Below the pieces are notes generated by a model. It did no database searches. It was given only the letters and a program-made list of their open reading frames with translations, and was not told where the DNA came from. The translations under genes and the position numbers were made by a program. From the NCBI GenBank assembly GCA_913057765.1, contig CAJXPH010000161.1, forward strand, positions 1 through 6,356: a stretch of 6,356 nucleotides of DNA. The letters are read 5' to 3'. Each line of letters begins with the position of its first letter. The first letter of the stretch is position 1. Origin of the DNA: an uncultured Campylobacteraceae bacterium (GTDB lineage Bacteria; Campylobacterota; Campylobacteria; Campylobacterales; Arcobacteraceae). Below, in pieces: positions 1-6,307 of the stretch.

Positions 1-2
1 GA

Positions 3-21
3 AGAATAGGGTTCCTATTCT
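3..21 (-). terminator. Small hairpin at the end of aroE, possible terminator
   Basis: The arms AGAATAGG (3-10) and CCTATTCT (14-21) are perfectly complementary, giving an 8-bp stem with a 3-base loop. The right arm contains the aroE stop codon (15-17) and its last codon. Read on the minus strand it lies where an aroE terminator would be. Only two bases remain beyond the stem before the window edge, so a T-tract cannot be seen and termination is an inference. Confidence 0.4.
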
Positions 22-818
22 CCTTTTAATGCTTTTCTCATACTTTCAATTGTTTCATCATTTACATTTTCTTTAGTAAAGTATTCAAAAGCTAAGACAC
101 CTTGGTAAAGTAGCATATCTTCACCATCTTTAATTTTTAAGTCATTTTCTTGAGCTTTTGCTAAAAAGGGTGTCACTTTTCCATATACACAATCAAATGC
201 AAAAGAAGCACTTTGTAGAACTTCATTTAAAATTCCTTCTGGACAAGGAAGGTATTCATCTTTTAACCCTGCACTTGTAGAGTTTACAATTAAATCATAA
301 TCTTCTGCTACAAAATTATCCCATGTAGAGCATTTGATATTATGTTCTTCAAAAAATGAAAGTTTTCCTTTACTTCTATTTAAAACTGTAACATCAATAT
401 CACTTTGTTTTAAAGCTAAAGAGATGGCTTTTGCAGTACCACCAGCTCCAAGAAGTAAAACTTTTTTAACTTCACCAAAACTTTCTATTGCATAAAGAAA
501 ACCTGGTGCATCAGTGTTATAAGCTATAACTTTACCATTTTCATTGATATATGTATTTACAGCTTTAATTTCATTTGCTAAGCCTCTTACTTCATCCGCA
601 TTTTCATATGCAAACTCTTTATGAGGTACTGTGATATTTGCACCTTCATAATGGTTCTGCAAAAACACGTCTTTAATAGTATTGCCATCTTCTAAAAGAT
701 GTTTTTTATATATTCCATTATAATCAATATTTTCAAAACCTGCATTATGCATTTGAGGAGATTTTGAATGAGCGACTGGGTTTCCAAATATTACAAAAGT
801 TTCTTTTATTTCCGACAT
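15..818 (-). CDS. aroE: Shikimate dehydrogenase (NADP+)
   Basis: Reduces 3-dehydroshikimate to shikimate with NADPH in the cytoplasmic pathway to chorismate and the aromatic amino acids. Numbering from the ATG at 824, the N-terminal substrate domain has FGNPVAHSKSP (13-23) with the shikimate-binding serines 20 and 22, NITVPHK with catalytic Lys69, Asn90 and Asp105 (YNTDAPGF). The Rossmann half has GAGGTA (126-131) and NRS (149-151), the usual NADP-phosphate contact. DCVYGKVTPFL and the C-terminal DGEDMLLYQG (Gln241) complete the family pattern. I place the start at the second in-frame ATG (818), giving 267 residues, because AAAGGA (829-824) is 5 bases from it but touches the ATG at 824. The length is normal for AroE and no key residue is missing. 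It is transcribed divergently from pgeF. Confidence 0.95.
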   Translation of the reverse strand: MSEIKETFVIFGNPVAHSKSPQMHNAGFENIDYNGIYKKHLLEDGNTIKDVFLQNHYEGANITVPHKEFAYENADEVRGLANEIKAVNTYINENGKVIAYNTDAPGFLYAIESFGEVKKVLLLGAGGTAKAISLALKQSDIDVTVLNRSKGKLSFFEEHNIKCSTWDNFVAEDYDLIVNSTSAGLKDEYLPCPEGILNEVLQSASFAFDCVYGKVTPFLAKAQENDLKIKDGEDMLLYQGVLAFEYFTKENVNDETIESMRKALKGE

Positions 819-823
819 TTTCA

Positions 824-829
824 TCCTTT
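824..829 (-). promoter_or_regulatory. aroE ribosome binding site that decides the start
   Basis: On the minus strand AAAGGA (829 to 824) is followed by 5 bases and then ATG at 818. The other in-frame ATG (824-822) overlaps the last base of this site and so cannot be served by it. This favours the start at 818. Confidence 0.7.
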
Positions 830-838
830 AAAGAGGCG

Positions 839-844
839 ATTTTA
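839..844 (-). promoter_or_regulatory. Candidate -10 element for aroE
   Basis: TAAAAT on the minus strand (844 to 839) lies about 20 bases before the preferred aroE start, leaving a very short leader that carries the AAAGGA site. No -35 is evident, which is common in Campylobacterota. The match is simple in an AT-rich region, so this is tentative. Confidence 0.35.
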
Positions 845-885
845 GCTAAATTTCAATAAGAGGAAATTAAATTCTAATTTATTAT

Positions 886-893
886 TGTAAAAT
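886..893 (+). promoter_or_regulatory. Candidate extended -10 promoter for pgeF
   Basis: TGTAAAAT (886-893) is an extended -10 (TG directly before TAAAAT) in an AT-rich stretch without an obvious -35. Transcription would begin near 900, about 19 bases before the ATG at 919. The element overlaps an earlier in-frame ATG at 892, which argues against that ATG being the translation start. Confidence 0.45.
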
Positions 894-918
894 GAGGAAA
901 CTAAGATATGGAAAAACT

Positions 919-1590
919 ATGAATAATATATTTCACACTTTTACAACAACAGATGATGGTAATTTAGCTTTTCATGTACCTGATACAAAAGAAAATGTAG
1001 AGAAGAATAGAAAAAGTTTAGCTTTAAAACATGATTTTGATTTAGAAAATTTAGTTTATATGAATCAAGTTCATGGAAATAATGTAGTAGTTGTAACAAA
1101 AGATTCTCCCAGACTTATAGATAATTGTGATGGAATCATTACAAATGATAAAAATCTTACACTCATGGTTATGGTCGCAGATTGTATCCCCATATTATAT
1201 ATGGATAAGAAAAAAGGTGTAATTGCTGCTGTCCATGCAGGAAGAAACTCTACTTTTCAAAGAATAGCAGAAATAACAGTAAAAAAAATGGTAAAAGAAT
1301 TTAATTGTGTTCCCCATGATATTGAAGTAATACTTGGACCTTCTATTCAAAAGTGTTGTTATGAAGTAAATCTAGAGTTAGCAAATATAGTAAAAGAGTC
1401 TTTTGGAAAAGAGTTTGTTGATGGTAGATTAATTGATTTACAAGGTATAAATAAAATGCTTCTAAAAAGCCAAGGAATATTAAATATAAGTATTTATAAT
1501 ACATGTACTAAATGTTCAAATGAGTCATATTTTTCATTTAGAAAAGATAAAAATTGTGGTCGCTTTGTAGGTTTAATCTCGATTACATAG
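919..1590 (+). CDS. pgeF: Laccase-domain purine nucleoside phosphorylase (YfiH/PgeF family)
   Basis: Members of this family (E. coli YfiH) are copper/zinc-dependent multifunctional enzymes that cleave adenosine and inosine phosphorolytically, deaminate adenosine and oxidise phenols. A link to peptidoglycan quality control is reported in E. coli. In the 223-residue protein from 919, the metal-site residues are His52 (NQVHG), Cys89 (VADCIPIL) and His106 (VHAG). LGPSIQKCCYEV (about 139-150) and the C-terminal ESYFSFRKDK...GRFVGLI are also family signatures. After His106 the usual HAGWRG is HAGRNS, a deviation close to the active site. I prefer the ATG at 919 over the one at 892. A weak GGA site lies 6 bases before it, the protein then begins at the conserved first strand (FHTFTT), and 892 has no ribosome site and overlaps a -10 candidate. 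The physiological role here is inferred from the family only. Confidence 0.88.
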   Translation: MNNIFHTFTTTDDGNLAFHVPDTKENVEKNRKSLALKHDFDLENLVYMNQVHGNNVVVVTKDSPRLIDNCDGIITNDKNLTLMVMVADCIPILYMDKKKGVIAAVHAGRNSTFQRIAEITVKKMVKEFNCVPHDIEVILGPSIQKCCYEVNLELANIVKESFGKEFVDGRLIDLQGINKMLLKSQGILNISIYNTCTKCSNESYFSFRKDKNCGRFVGLISIT

Positions 1591-1601
1591 TAATTATGTA
1601 A
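1583..1601. promoter_or_regulatory. Perfect 7-bp inverted repeat over the pgeF stop codon
   Basis: TTACATA (1583-1589) and TATGTAA (1595-1601) are exact reverse complements separated by GTAAT. The left arm runs into the pgeF stop codon TAG (1588-1590). No T-tract follows, so it is not a typical terminator. It has the shape of a dimeric regulator site and leads straight into the 11-bp repeat array. The function is unknown. Confidence 0.45.
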
Positions 1602-1637
1602 AAGTTATGTAAATGTCATGTAAATATTATGTATCTT
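1594..1637 (+). repeat. Four tandem 11-bp repeats upstream of the malic enzyme gene
   Basis: The units begin at 1594, 1605, 1616 and 1627: TTATGTAAAAG, TTATGTAAATG, TCATGTAAATA and TTATGTATCTT. The first two share nine leading bases, the third differs from them by one base in that core, and the fourth keeps TTATGTA. The spacing of exactly 11 bases puts each copy on the same face of the helix. OmpR/PhoB-type response regulators are known to bind direct repeats with this spacing, so a regulator array is plausible, but no known box is matched convincingly. The repeats lie 104-147 bases before the malic enzyme start and right after pgeF. Confidence 0.6.
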
Positions 1638-1642
1638 AAACT

Positions 1643-1688
1643 TAATTTAAACATTATAAGCTTAAATTATCATTTTTTTTCTTTTTTT
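1643..1688 (+). terminator. AT-only hairpin followed by T-tract, possible pgeF terminator
   Basis: TAATTTAA (1643-1650) and TTAAATTA (1662-1669) form a perfect 8-bp stem with an 11-base loop, followed by eight T (1673-1680), C and seven T (1682-1688). The position fits termination of pgeF. The stem has no G-C pair and would be weak, and T-rich tracts also lie upstream of -10 boxes in Campylobacterota promoters, so the T-tract may instead belong to the next promoter. Confidence 0.35.
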
Positions 1689-1702
1689 AAGTTTCGATTA
1701 GT

Positions 1703-1708
1703 TACAAT
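1703..1708 (+). promoter_or_regulatory. Candidate -10 element for the malic enzyme gene
   Basis: TACAAT (1703-1708) lies downstream of the T-rich tract at 1673-1688, a layout typical of Campylobacterota housekeeping promoters that lack a -35 box. Transcription would start near 1715, leaving a leader of about 26 bases with AAAAAGG (1727-1733) 7 bases before the ATG. The phased repeats would lie about 80-120 bases upstream of that start point. Confidence 0.5.
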
Positions 1709-1740
1709 TTCACAAAAAAAAGAGATAAAAAGGTTAGTGA

Positions 1741-2997
1741 ATGAGTACAACGGTAACAAAAGAAGAAGCATTAAATTATCATGAATTTCCTACTCCAGGG
1801 AAATTAGGAATTCAAACTACAACAGAATTAAATACTCAAAGAGATTTATCTATGGCATACACTCCCGGTGTTGCTCATCCATGTTTAGAAATTGAAGAAA
1901 ATCCAGAAAACGCATTTAAATATACTGCAAAAAGAAATCTTGTAGCAGTTATAACAAATGGTACAGCTGTACTTGGTCTTGGTAATATTGGAGCTCTAGC
2001 TGCAAAACCAGTTATGGAAGGTAAATCTGTACTATTTAAAAAGTTTTCAGCAATTGATTCTTTTGATATTGAAGTTGATGAAGAAGATGCTCAAAAGTTT
2101 ATTGATGTTTGTAAAGCAATTTCACCTACATTTGGTGGAATTAATTTAGAAGATATTAAATCTCCTGAATGCTTTGAAATTGAAAGAAGACTAATTGAAG
2201 AATTAGATATTCCCGTAATGCATGATGACCAACATGGTACTGCAATTATTACGACTGCTGCATTAATTAACGCTTGTGATATTATTGGTAAAAAACTTGA
2301 AGATTTAAAAGTTGTTGTTGTTGGTGCTGGTGCTGCTGCTATCTCTTGTTCAAGAATGTATAAATCTGTTGGTGTAGAAAATCTTATTATGTGTGATTCA
2401 AAAGGTGTTATTCATGATGGAAGAGATGATTTAAATAAATTTAAAAAAGAATTTTCAGTTTCTGAAACTATGACAAAACTAGATGCATTTAGAGATGCTG
2501 ATGTTGTACTTGGATTATCTCGTCCTGGAACATTTACTCAAAAACATATTGCAGTAATGGCAGATGAGCCAATTGTATTTGCATTATCAAATCCTACTCC
2601 TGAACTTTTCCCAGAAGAAATATTAGCAATTAGAGATAAAGCAATTGTTGGAACAGGTAGAAGTGATTTCCCTAACCAAGTAAATAATGTAATTGGTTTC
2701 CCATTTATTTTTAGAGGTGCTTTAGATGTACAAGCTAAAAAAATAAATATGCAAATGAAAAAAGCAGCTGCTCATGCAATTGCTCAATTAGCAAAAAAAC
2801 CAGTTCCTCAAAATGTAAAAGATATTTTTGGAGATTTAACATACTCTAAAGAATATGTAATCCCTACAGCCTTTGATAAAAGACTTATTGTTGAAGTTTC
2901 ATCTGCTGTTGCACAAGCTGCAGTTGATTCTGGAGTTGCAAGAGTAAAAGATTTTGACTTAGAAGCTTATAGAGAAAAACTATCTAAAATGATTTAA
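1741..2997 (+). CDS. Short-form NAD(P)-dependent malic enzyme
   Basis: Decarboxylates malate oxidatively to pyruvate and CO2 with reduction of NAD(P)+, linking the TCA cycle to pyruvate and supplying reducing power. The 418 residues match the catalytic half of MaeB-type enzymes. There is no C-terminal phosphotransacetylase-like domain, which makes the long forms about 760 residues. Visible sites are Tyr40 in YTPGV and Lys95 in EGKSVLFKKF (the catalytic Tyr/Lys pair of this type). Metal and malate ligands lie in NLEDI (Glu137, Asp138) and HDDQHGTA (Asp162, Asp163). The Rossmann loop is GAGAAA (195-200), with SNPTPE (283-288) and GTGRSDFPNQVNN (304-316) beyond it. Cofactor choice cannot be read safely; Asp219 at the end of the second strand (CDSKG) occurs in this family. 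A good ribosome site, AAAAAGG, lies 7 bases before the start. Symbols used for relatives include maeB, sfcA and mez. It has its own promoter candidate and is followed by purU after 60 bases. Confidence 0.93.
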   Translation: MSTTVTKEEALNYHEFPTPGKLGIQTTTELNTQRDLSMAYTPGVAHPCLEIEENPENAFKYTAKRNLVAVITNGTAVLGLGNIGALAAKPVMEGKSVLFKKFSAIDSFDIEVDEEDAQKFIDVCKAISPTFGGINLEDIKSPECFEIERRLIEELDIPVMHDDQHGTAIITTAALINACDIIGKKLEDLKVVVVGAGAAAISCSRMYKSVGVENLIMCDSKGVIHDGRDDLNKFKKEFSVSETMTKLDAFRDADVVLGLSRPGTFTQKHIAVMADEPIVFALSNPTPELFPEEILAIRDKAIVGTGRSDFPNQVNNVIGFPFIFRGALDVQAKKINMQMKKAAAHAIAQLAKKPVPQNVKDIFGDLTYSKEYVIPTAFDKRLIVEVSSAVAQAAVDSGVARVKDFDLEAYREKLSKMI

Positions 2998-3007
2998 ATC
3001 TAATTAA

Positions 3008-3016
3008 TGGTATTAT
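3008..3016 (+). promoter_or_regulatory. Candidate extended -10 for purU, inside the hairpin arm
   Basis: TGGTATTAT (3008-3016) is an extended -10 (TG, one base, TATTAT) about 42 bases before the purU ATG. It lies in the left arm of the stem-loop at 3009-3040, so a transcript from it would begin within the hairpin near 3023 and would not fold it. If it is real, purU-trmL can be transcribed independently of the malic enzyme gene. One motif only, in AT-rich DNA. Confidence 0.3.
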
Positions 3017-3040
3017 TTCATCCTTAAATGAAATAATACC
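3009..3040. promoter_or_regulatory. Perfect 13-bp stem-loop between malic enzyme and purU
   Basis: Bases 3009-3021 and 3028-3040 are exact reverse complements (GGTATTATTTCAT and its partner) around the 6-base loop CCTTAA. It starts 11 bases after the malic enzyme stop. No T-run follows on either strand, so it is not a standard intrinsic terminator. It may be a 3'-end stabiliser or processing site, a weak terminator, or a leader element for purU, whose only recognisable ribosome site (AGGA, 3042-3045) begins two bases after it. Confidence 0.6.
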
Positions 3041-3057
3041 TAGGATTAATACAAAAA

Positions 3058-3891
3058 ATGAAAGAATATATACTTCTAATTGATACTATCGATGCAAAAG
3101 GCCTTGTTTATAACATCTCAAAAGTACTTTTCGCAAATAACCTAAATATTGAAAAAAATGCTGAATACGTTGAAAAAGATTCTAATAAATTTTTTATGAG
3201 AACAGTAATCTCTGGTGATGTAAATTGTAATATGCTATTAAAAGAGCTTACTGAAGTTTTACCAGAAAATTCAACTATTAAACTAACACCAAAAGCAAAA
3301 AAAGACATTGTAATTTTAGCAACAAAAGAATCACATGTTTTAGGTGATTTGTTAATTAGATATATTGATGGTGAACTAAATGCAAATATTAAAGCGGTTA
3401 TTGCAAATCATGATTATTTAAAAGACTTAGTAGAGAGTTTTAATATTCCCTTTCATTGTATTAGTGCAGAAGATATGGAAAGAGAAGCTCACGAAGAACT
3501 TGTTATTGAACAAATAAATGAATATGAGCCAGAACTTATTGTATTAGCTAAATATATGAGAATTTTAACTCCAAAATTTGTAGAAACGTATCCTAAAAAA
3601 GTATTGAATATTCATCATTCATTTTTACCATCGTTTATTGGAGCAAATCCATATAAACAAGCACATCATAGAGGTGTAAAGATTATTGGAGCAACTGCTC
3701 ATTATGTTACTAATGATTTAGATGAAGGTCCAATTATTGACCAAGGTGTTGTACGAGTTGATCATAGCTTTACTTGGCAAGATATGAGAAGATCAGGTAG
3801 AAATGTTGAAAAAGTAGTTCTTTCAAATGCATTACAATTACTTTTAGATGATAAAGTATTTGTTTATGATAATAAAACAGTGATTTTATAA
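3058..3891 (+). CDS. purU: Formyltetrahydrofolate deformylase
   Basis: Hydrolyses 10-formyltetrahydrofolate to formate and tetrahydrofolate in the cytoplasm, balancing the one-carbon pool and giving formate (in E. coli used by PurT). The 277 residues match the usual length of about 280. Residues 1 to about 78 form the regulatory ACT domain (LLIDTIDAKGLVYNISKVL). From about 83 the formyl-transferase domain has VLAKYMRIL (162-170), NIHHSFLPSFIGANPY with catalytic Asn184 and His186, and GATAHYVTNDLDEGPII with Asp222, completing the Asn-His-Asp triad. The ACT domain and the NIHHSFLPSF form separate it from PurN. The start is the only good one for a full ACT domain, but its nearest ribosome site AGGA (3042-3045) is 12 bases away, longer than usual. 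It follows a strong stem-loop and runs directly into trmL. Confidence 0.95.
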   Translation: MKEYILLIDTIDAKGLVYNISKVLFANNLNIEKNAEYVEKDSNKFFMRTVISGDVNCNMLLKELTEVLPENSTIKLTPKAKKDIVILATKESHVLGDLLIRYIDGELNANIKAVIANHDYLKDLVESFNIPFHCISAEDMEREAHEELVIEQINEYEPELIVLAKYMRILTPKFVETYPKKVLNIHHSFLPSFIGANPYKQAHHRGVKIIGATAHYVTNDLDEGPIIDQGVVRVDHSFTWQDMRRSGRNVEKVVLSNALQLLLDDKVFVYDNKTVIL

Positions 3892-3892
3892 T

Positions 3893-4357
3893 ATGTTTAA
3901 TATAGTTTTATTAGAACCTAGAATCCCTGGAAATGTGGGAACAATTGGACGATTAGCTTTTGCAATGGACTGTACACTTCATCTTATTAAACCATATGGT
4001 TTTGGAGAAATAACAGAAAAAGAAGTAAGACGAGCAGGACTTGATTATTGGTTTGAGTTAGATGTTAGAGAATATGAAAATATTGAAGACTTTTGGTCAA
4101 AAAATCCTTTTTCCAATAGACACTTTTTTGCTACAACAAAAACAGAGCAAGTATATTTTGATGCGAAATATGAAGTAGGGGACTTTTTATACTTTGGTAG
4201 AGAAGATGCTGGACTTCCTGAAGACTTATTAGCTAAGAATGAAAAAGGATGTGTAACTATCCCTATGACAAACGAGGCAAGAAGTCTTAATATTGCAAAC
4301 TCTGTATCGGTAATTGCATATGAGGCACTAAGACAAAACTTTGATTCTTTTAAGTAA
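3893..4357 (+). CDS. trmL: tRNA (cytidine/uridine-34 2'-O)-methyltransferase, SPOUT family
   Basis: Methylates the 2'-O of the wobble base 34, in E. coli in the two tRNA-Leu isoacceptors CmAA and cmnm5UmAA, with S-adenosylmethionine. The 154 residues are one minimal SPOUT domain without an added RNA-binding domain, as in TrmL. Motifs in order are EPRIPGNVGTIGRL (8-21), RRAGLDYW (46-53), YFGREDAGLP (100-109) and IPMTNEARSLNIANSVSV (123-140), the last holding the knot and cofactor site. PGNVGTIGRL has Thr where E. coli-type TrmL has Asn, so a related TrmH-family specificity is not excluded, but the length and the IPM...RSLNIANS block fit TrmL. The start lies one base after the purU stop and has no clear ribosome site, suggesting translation coupled to purU. 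The 3' end forms part of a stem-loop facing the convergent chemoreceptor gene. Confidence 0.9.
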   Translation: MFNIVLLEPRIPGNVGTIGRLAFAMDCTLHLIKPYGFGEITEKEVRRAGLDYWFELDVREYENIEDFWSKNPFSNRHFFATTKTEQVYFDAKYEVGDFLYFGREDAGLPEDLLAKNEKGCVTIPMTNEARSLNIANSVSVIAYEALRQNFDSFK

Positions 4358-4365
4358 TCAAAGTT
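4337..4365 (-). terminator. 10-bp stem-loop at the convergent gene ends, likely terminator of the chemoreceptor gene
   Basis: AACTTTGATT (4337-4346) and AATCAAAGTT (4356-4365) are perfect complements around a 9-base loop. On the minus strand the stem is followed by TTTTGTCTT, a moderate T-tract, 13 bases after the chemoreceptor stop. On the plus strand no T-run follows, so termination of trmL is less well supported. It overlaps the last trmL codons and its stop. Confidence 0.5.
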
Positions 4366-4377
4366 CATCTATTCTAA

Positions 4378-6307
4378 TTAAAAACTTTCCCAATCATCAG
4401 AATCATTAGAATTATCTTTTATTTCAAGAGGTCGATTTGAAGAGATTTGTTTCTCTTCTTTTTTTACTTCAACTTTTTTTCTTTCAGGTTCTTTTTGTTT
4501 ATCAATATTAGAATTTGAAGTATTTGTTGATAAATGGTTTGTTTTAGACTTTATATTATTCTTTCCATCAAATTCTTTTTCATCTGCTTGTTGTACTATG
4601 TCTATAGCGATATTATTAGTTTGTTCGGCTATATTTTGTGTAGCAGATGAAATCATAGCAATTTGTTGAGTTTGTTGGTCTAATTGATTAACCGTATCAT
4701 TAATCTGTTCTATTCCACCTTGTTGTTCTTTCGAGGCAGTGGAAACATTTCCAATGATATCTATTGTATTTTGAATATTTTCATTTAGTTTTGAATAACC
4801 GCTAATCATGTTGTTTGCAATATCTTTTCCATCATTAGCTTTTTGATTTGCATTTTCAACTAAATTTTTAATCTCTTTTGCAACTTCTGCTGAACGTCCA
4901 GCAAGATTTCTTACTTCTTGTGCAACAACAGCAAAACCTTTTCCTGCTTCACCTGCAGTTGCTGCTTCAACAGCGGCATTAAGAGATAGGATATTTGTTT
5001 GAAAAGCAATTTGATCAATTAATACTATCGATTCTGAGATGGCGCTAACTTGCTCACTTAACTCATCCATGGCACTTGTTGTACTATTTGCTAACTCTTG
5101 ACCCTTATTAGCTGACTTTGTTACTTCTTGTGCATATTCAGACATTTGGTTAATGCTTTCATTATTTCTAATTACTGTAGCTGTGATTTCTTCTAATGCA
5201 GCTGCAGTTTCTTCTAATGATGCAGCGGTTGAATTAGCACTTGTATTTAATTCATCAACATTTGTTACTAATGTGTTTGAACTATCTTGAAGTTCTAATC
5301 CAATACTTTTATTATTTACTAACATTTGTGTAGTTGAATTTCCTAACGAATTAACGTCATCACATAATTTTAATACTGAACCTTCTATGTTTTGAGTATT
5401 AACTTTTGGTCTATAGTCATAATTTGCATAGCTAGATAATACTGTCAAAATATTATTTGTATTACTATTGAGATTTTCCAGCATCTGATTAATAACATTT
5501 TTTAATTCATTTAATTCTATGTTATTTGTTTCTTTTGTAATTCTATTTGATAAATGTCCCACTTTAATTTTATTTGCAACAAATGTAGCATCGTCTATTA
5601 ATGCTTTATCTTTTTCTATAGTCTCTTTTGTATTTTTGATACTGGTATTGATTATTTTTGCCATATTACCAATTTCATCAGAGTTTTTGTCGTTAAGTAA
5701 ACTAACTTCTTTTGTTTCATTATTTATAAATGAAAAGAATTGGATTAATCCTTTTTCAAAATCTCCTAATGATAATGCAATATTTCTGCTTATATATAAT
5801 AGAGCTAAAACTACAAGTATTGCAATTATAATGGTAAACGAAACTGCAAATATCTTTACTTCTGAAGTTTTGTTTTCTATTTCATCTTCTATAGTTTTTG
5901 TTAGATTCTTTAATATATCTTCAGATTTATGTATAACCTTTCTCATCTCTCCTAATAATCCAGATTTACTGTTAAAACCTTTTTTTTCTTCAAGTAAAAC
6001 GAGTTTATTAAAACTTGTTTTATATGAAGTTAGTAAATTTGACATATTTGAATAGGTTTTATTAGAATTCAATTTATCGAGTTTTGTATTAAATTTATTT
6101 AAATACTTTTTATCTAATCTAAGCATAAAGTCTTTCTCTTGTTTTCTTAAATCATATATGACAGAAAGTAGCTTAGAGTCATTGGCTTTTTTTGCATAAT
6201 CTTGAACTTGATGTACTTTATTTCTTAAATCCCCATAAAGTCCGTCTTTAGAGTTTAGCCCAATTTCTTGTTGGGCCACAACCAAAGAATAAAATATTTT
6301 ACTGTAG
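4378..6307 (-). CDS. Methyl-accepting chemotaxis protein with HBM-like sensor, 5'-truncated
   Basis: Inner-membrane chemoreceptor that controls the CheA kinase through CheW. I number from the first true codon (6306-6304), giving 642 residues. Residues 1 to about 150 are an all-helical periplasmic part with two copies of a G[LF]NSK.GL.G motif, resembling the helical bimodular (HBM) family. About 151-175 is the second membrane helix. HAMP-like units follow (about 176-235 with FFSFIN and DEIGNMAKIIN, then about 240-285 with GHLSNRI). The signalling coiled coil has a methylation helix near 363-378 (SLEETAAALEEITATV), the hairpin tip at 430-472 (IDQIAFQTNILSLNAAVEAA) and a return helix near 527-556 rich in Gln. 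A charged flexible tail ends in DWESF (638-642), like the NWETF tether for CheR and CheB. The start, first membrane helix and perhaps 45-60 residues are missing, because biological sequence stops at 6307 and adapter follows. The ligand is unknown; HBM receptors such as McpS bind organic acids. Confidence 0.93.
5926..6261 (-). repeat. Internal duplication in the chemoreceptor sensor domain
   Basis: Two protein segments 94 residues apart are alike: GLNSKDGLYGDLRNKVHQ (6208-6261) and GFNSKSGLLGEMRKVIHK (5926-5979), with 10 of 18 residues identical and most others conservative. HBM sensor domains consist of two stacked helical bundles with related motifs, so this is the expected bimodular signature. 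It supports the sensor assignment and shows that the remaining sensor domain is nearly complete despite the truncation. Confidence 0.65.

Noticed and set aside
1673..1688. T8-C-T7 tract as a phase-variable homopolymer
   Set aside because: It is non-coding, interrupted by C and made of T rather than the G/C tracts typical of phase variation in this phylum. A promoter or terminator tract explains it better.
3009..3040. Stem-loop as a riboswitch or small RNA gene
   Set aside because: It is a simple single hairpin with no aptamer core, no T-tract and no other conserved RNA element that I could recognise.
3108..3308. 66-codon open frame on the minus strand inside purU
   Set aside because: It lies wholly within the well-supported ACT domain coding region, has no recognisable family features and is a shadow frame.
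4045..4368. 107-codon open frame on the minus strand over trmL
   Set aside because: It covers the conserved SPOUT motifs of trmL on the other strand and has no domain of its own.
5519..6055. 178-codon plus-strand frame with hydrophobic runs, resembling a membrane protein
   Set aside because: It is antisense to the chemoreceptor. The hydrophobic look comes from the complement of Lys/Glu/Asn-rich codons, and no ribosome site was recognised.
1..6307. Mobile element, prophage, CRISPR or defence system
   Set aside because: No transposase, integrase, phage, Cas or known defence gene is present, and base composition looks uniform by eye. All long reading frames with support are housekeeping or chemotaxis genes.
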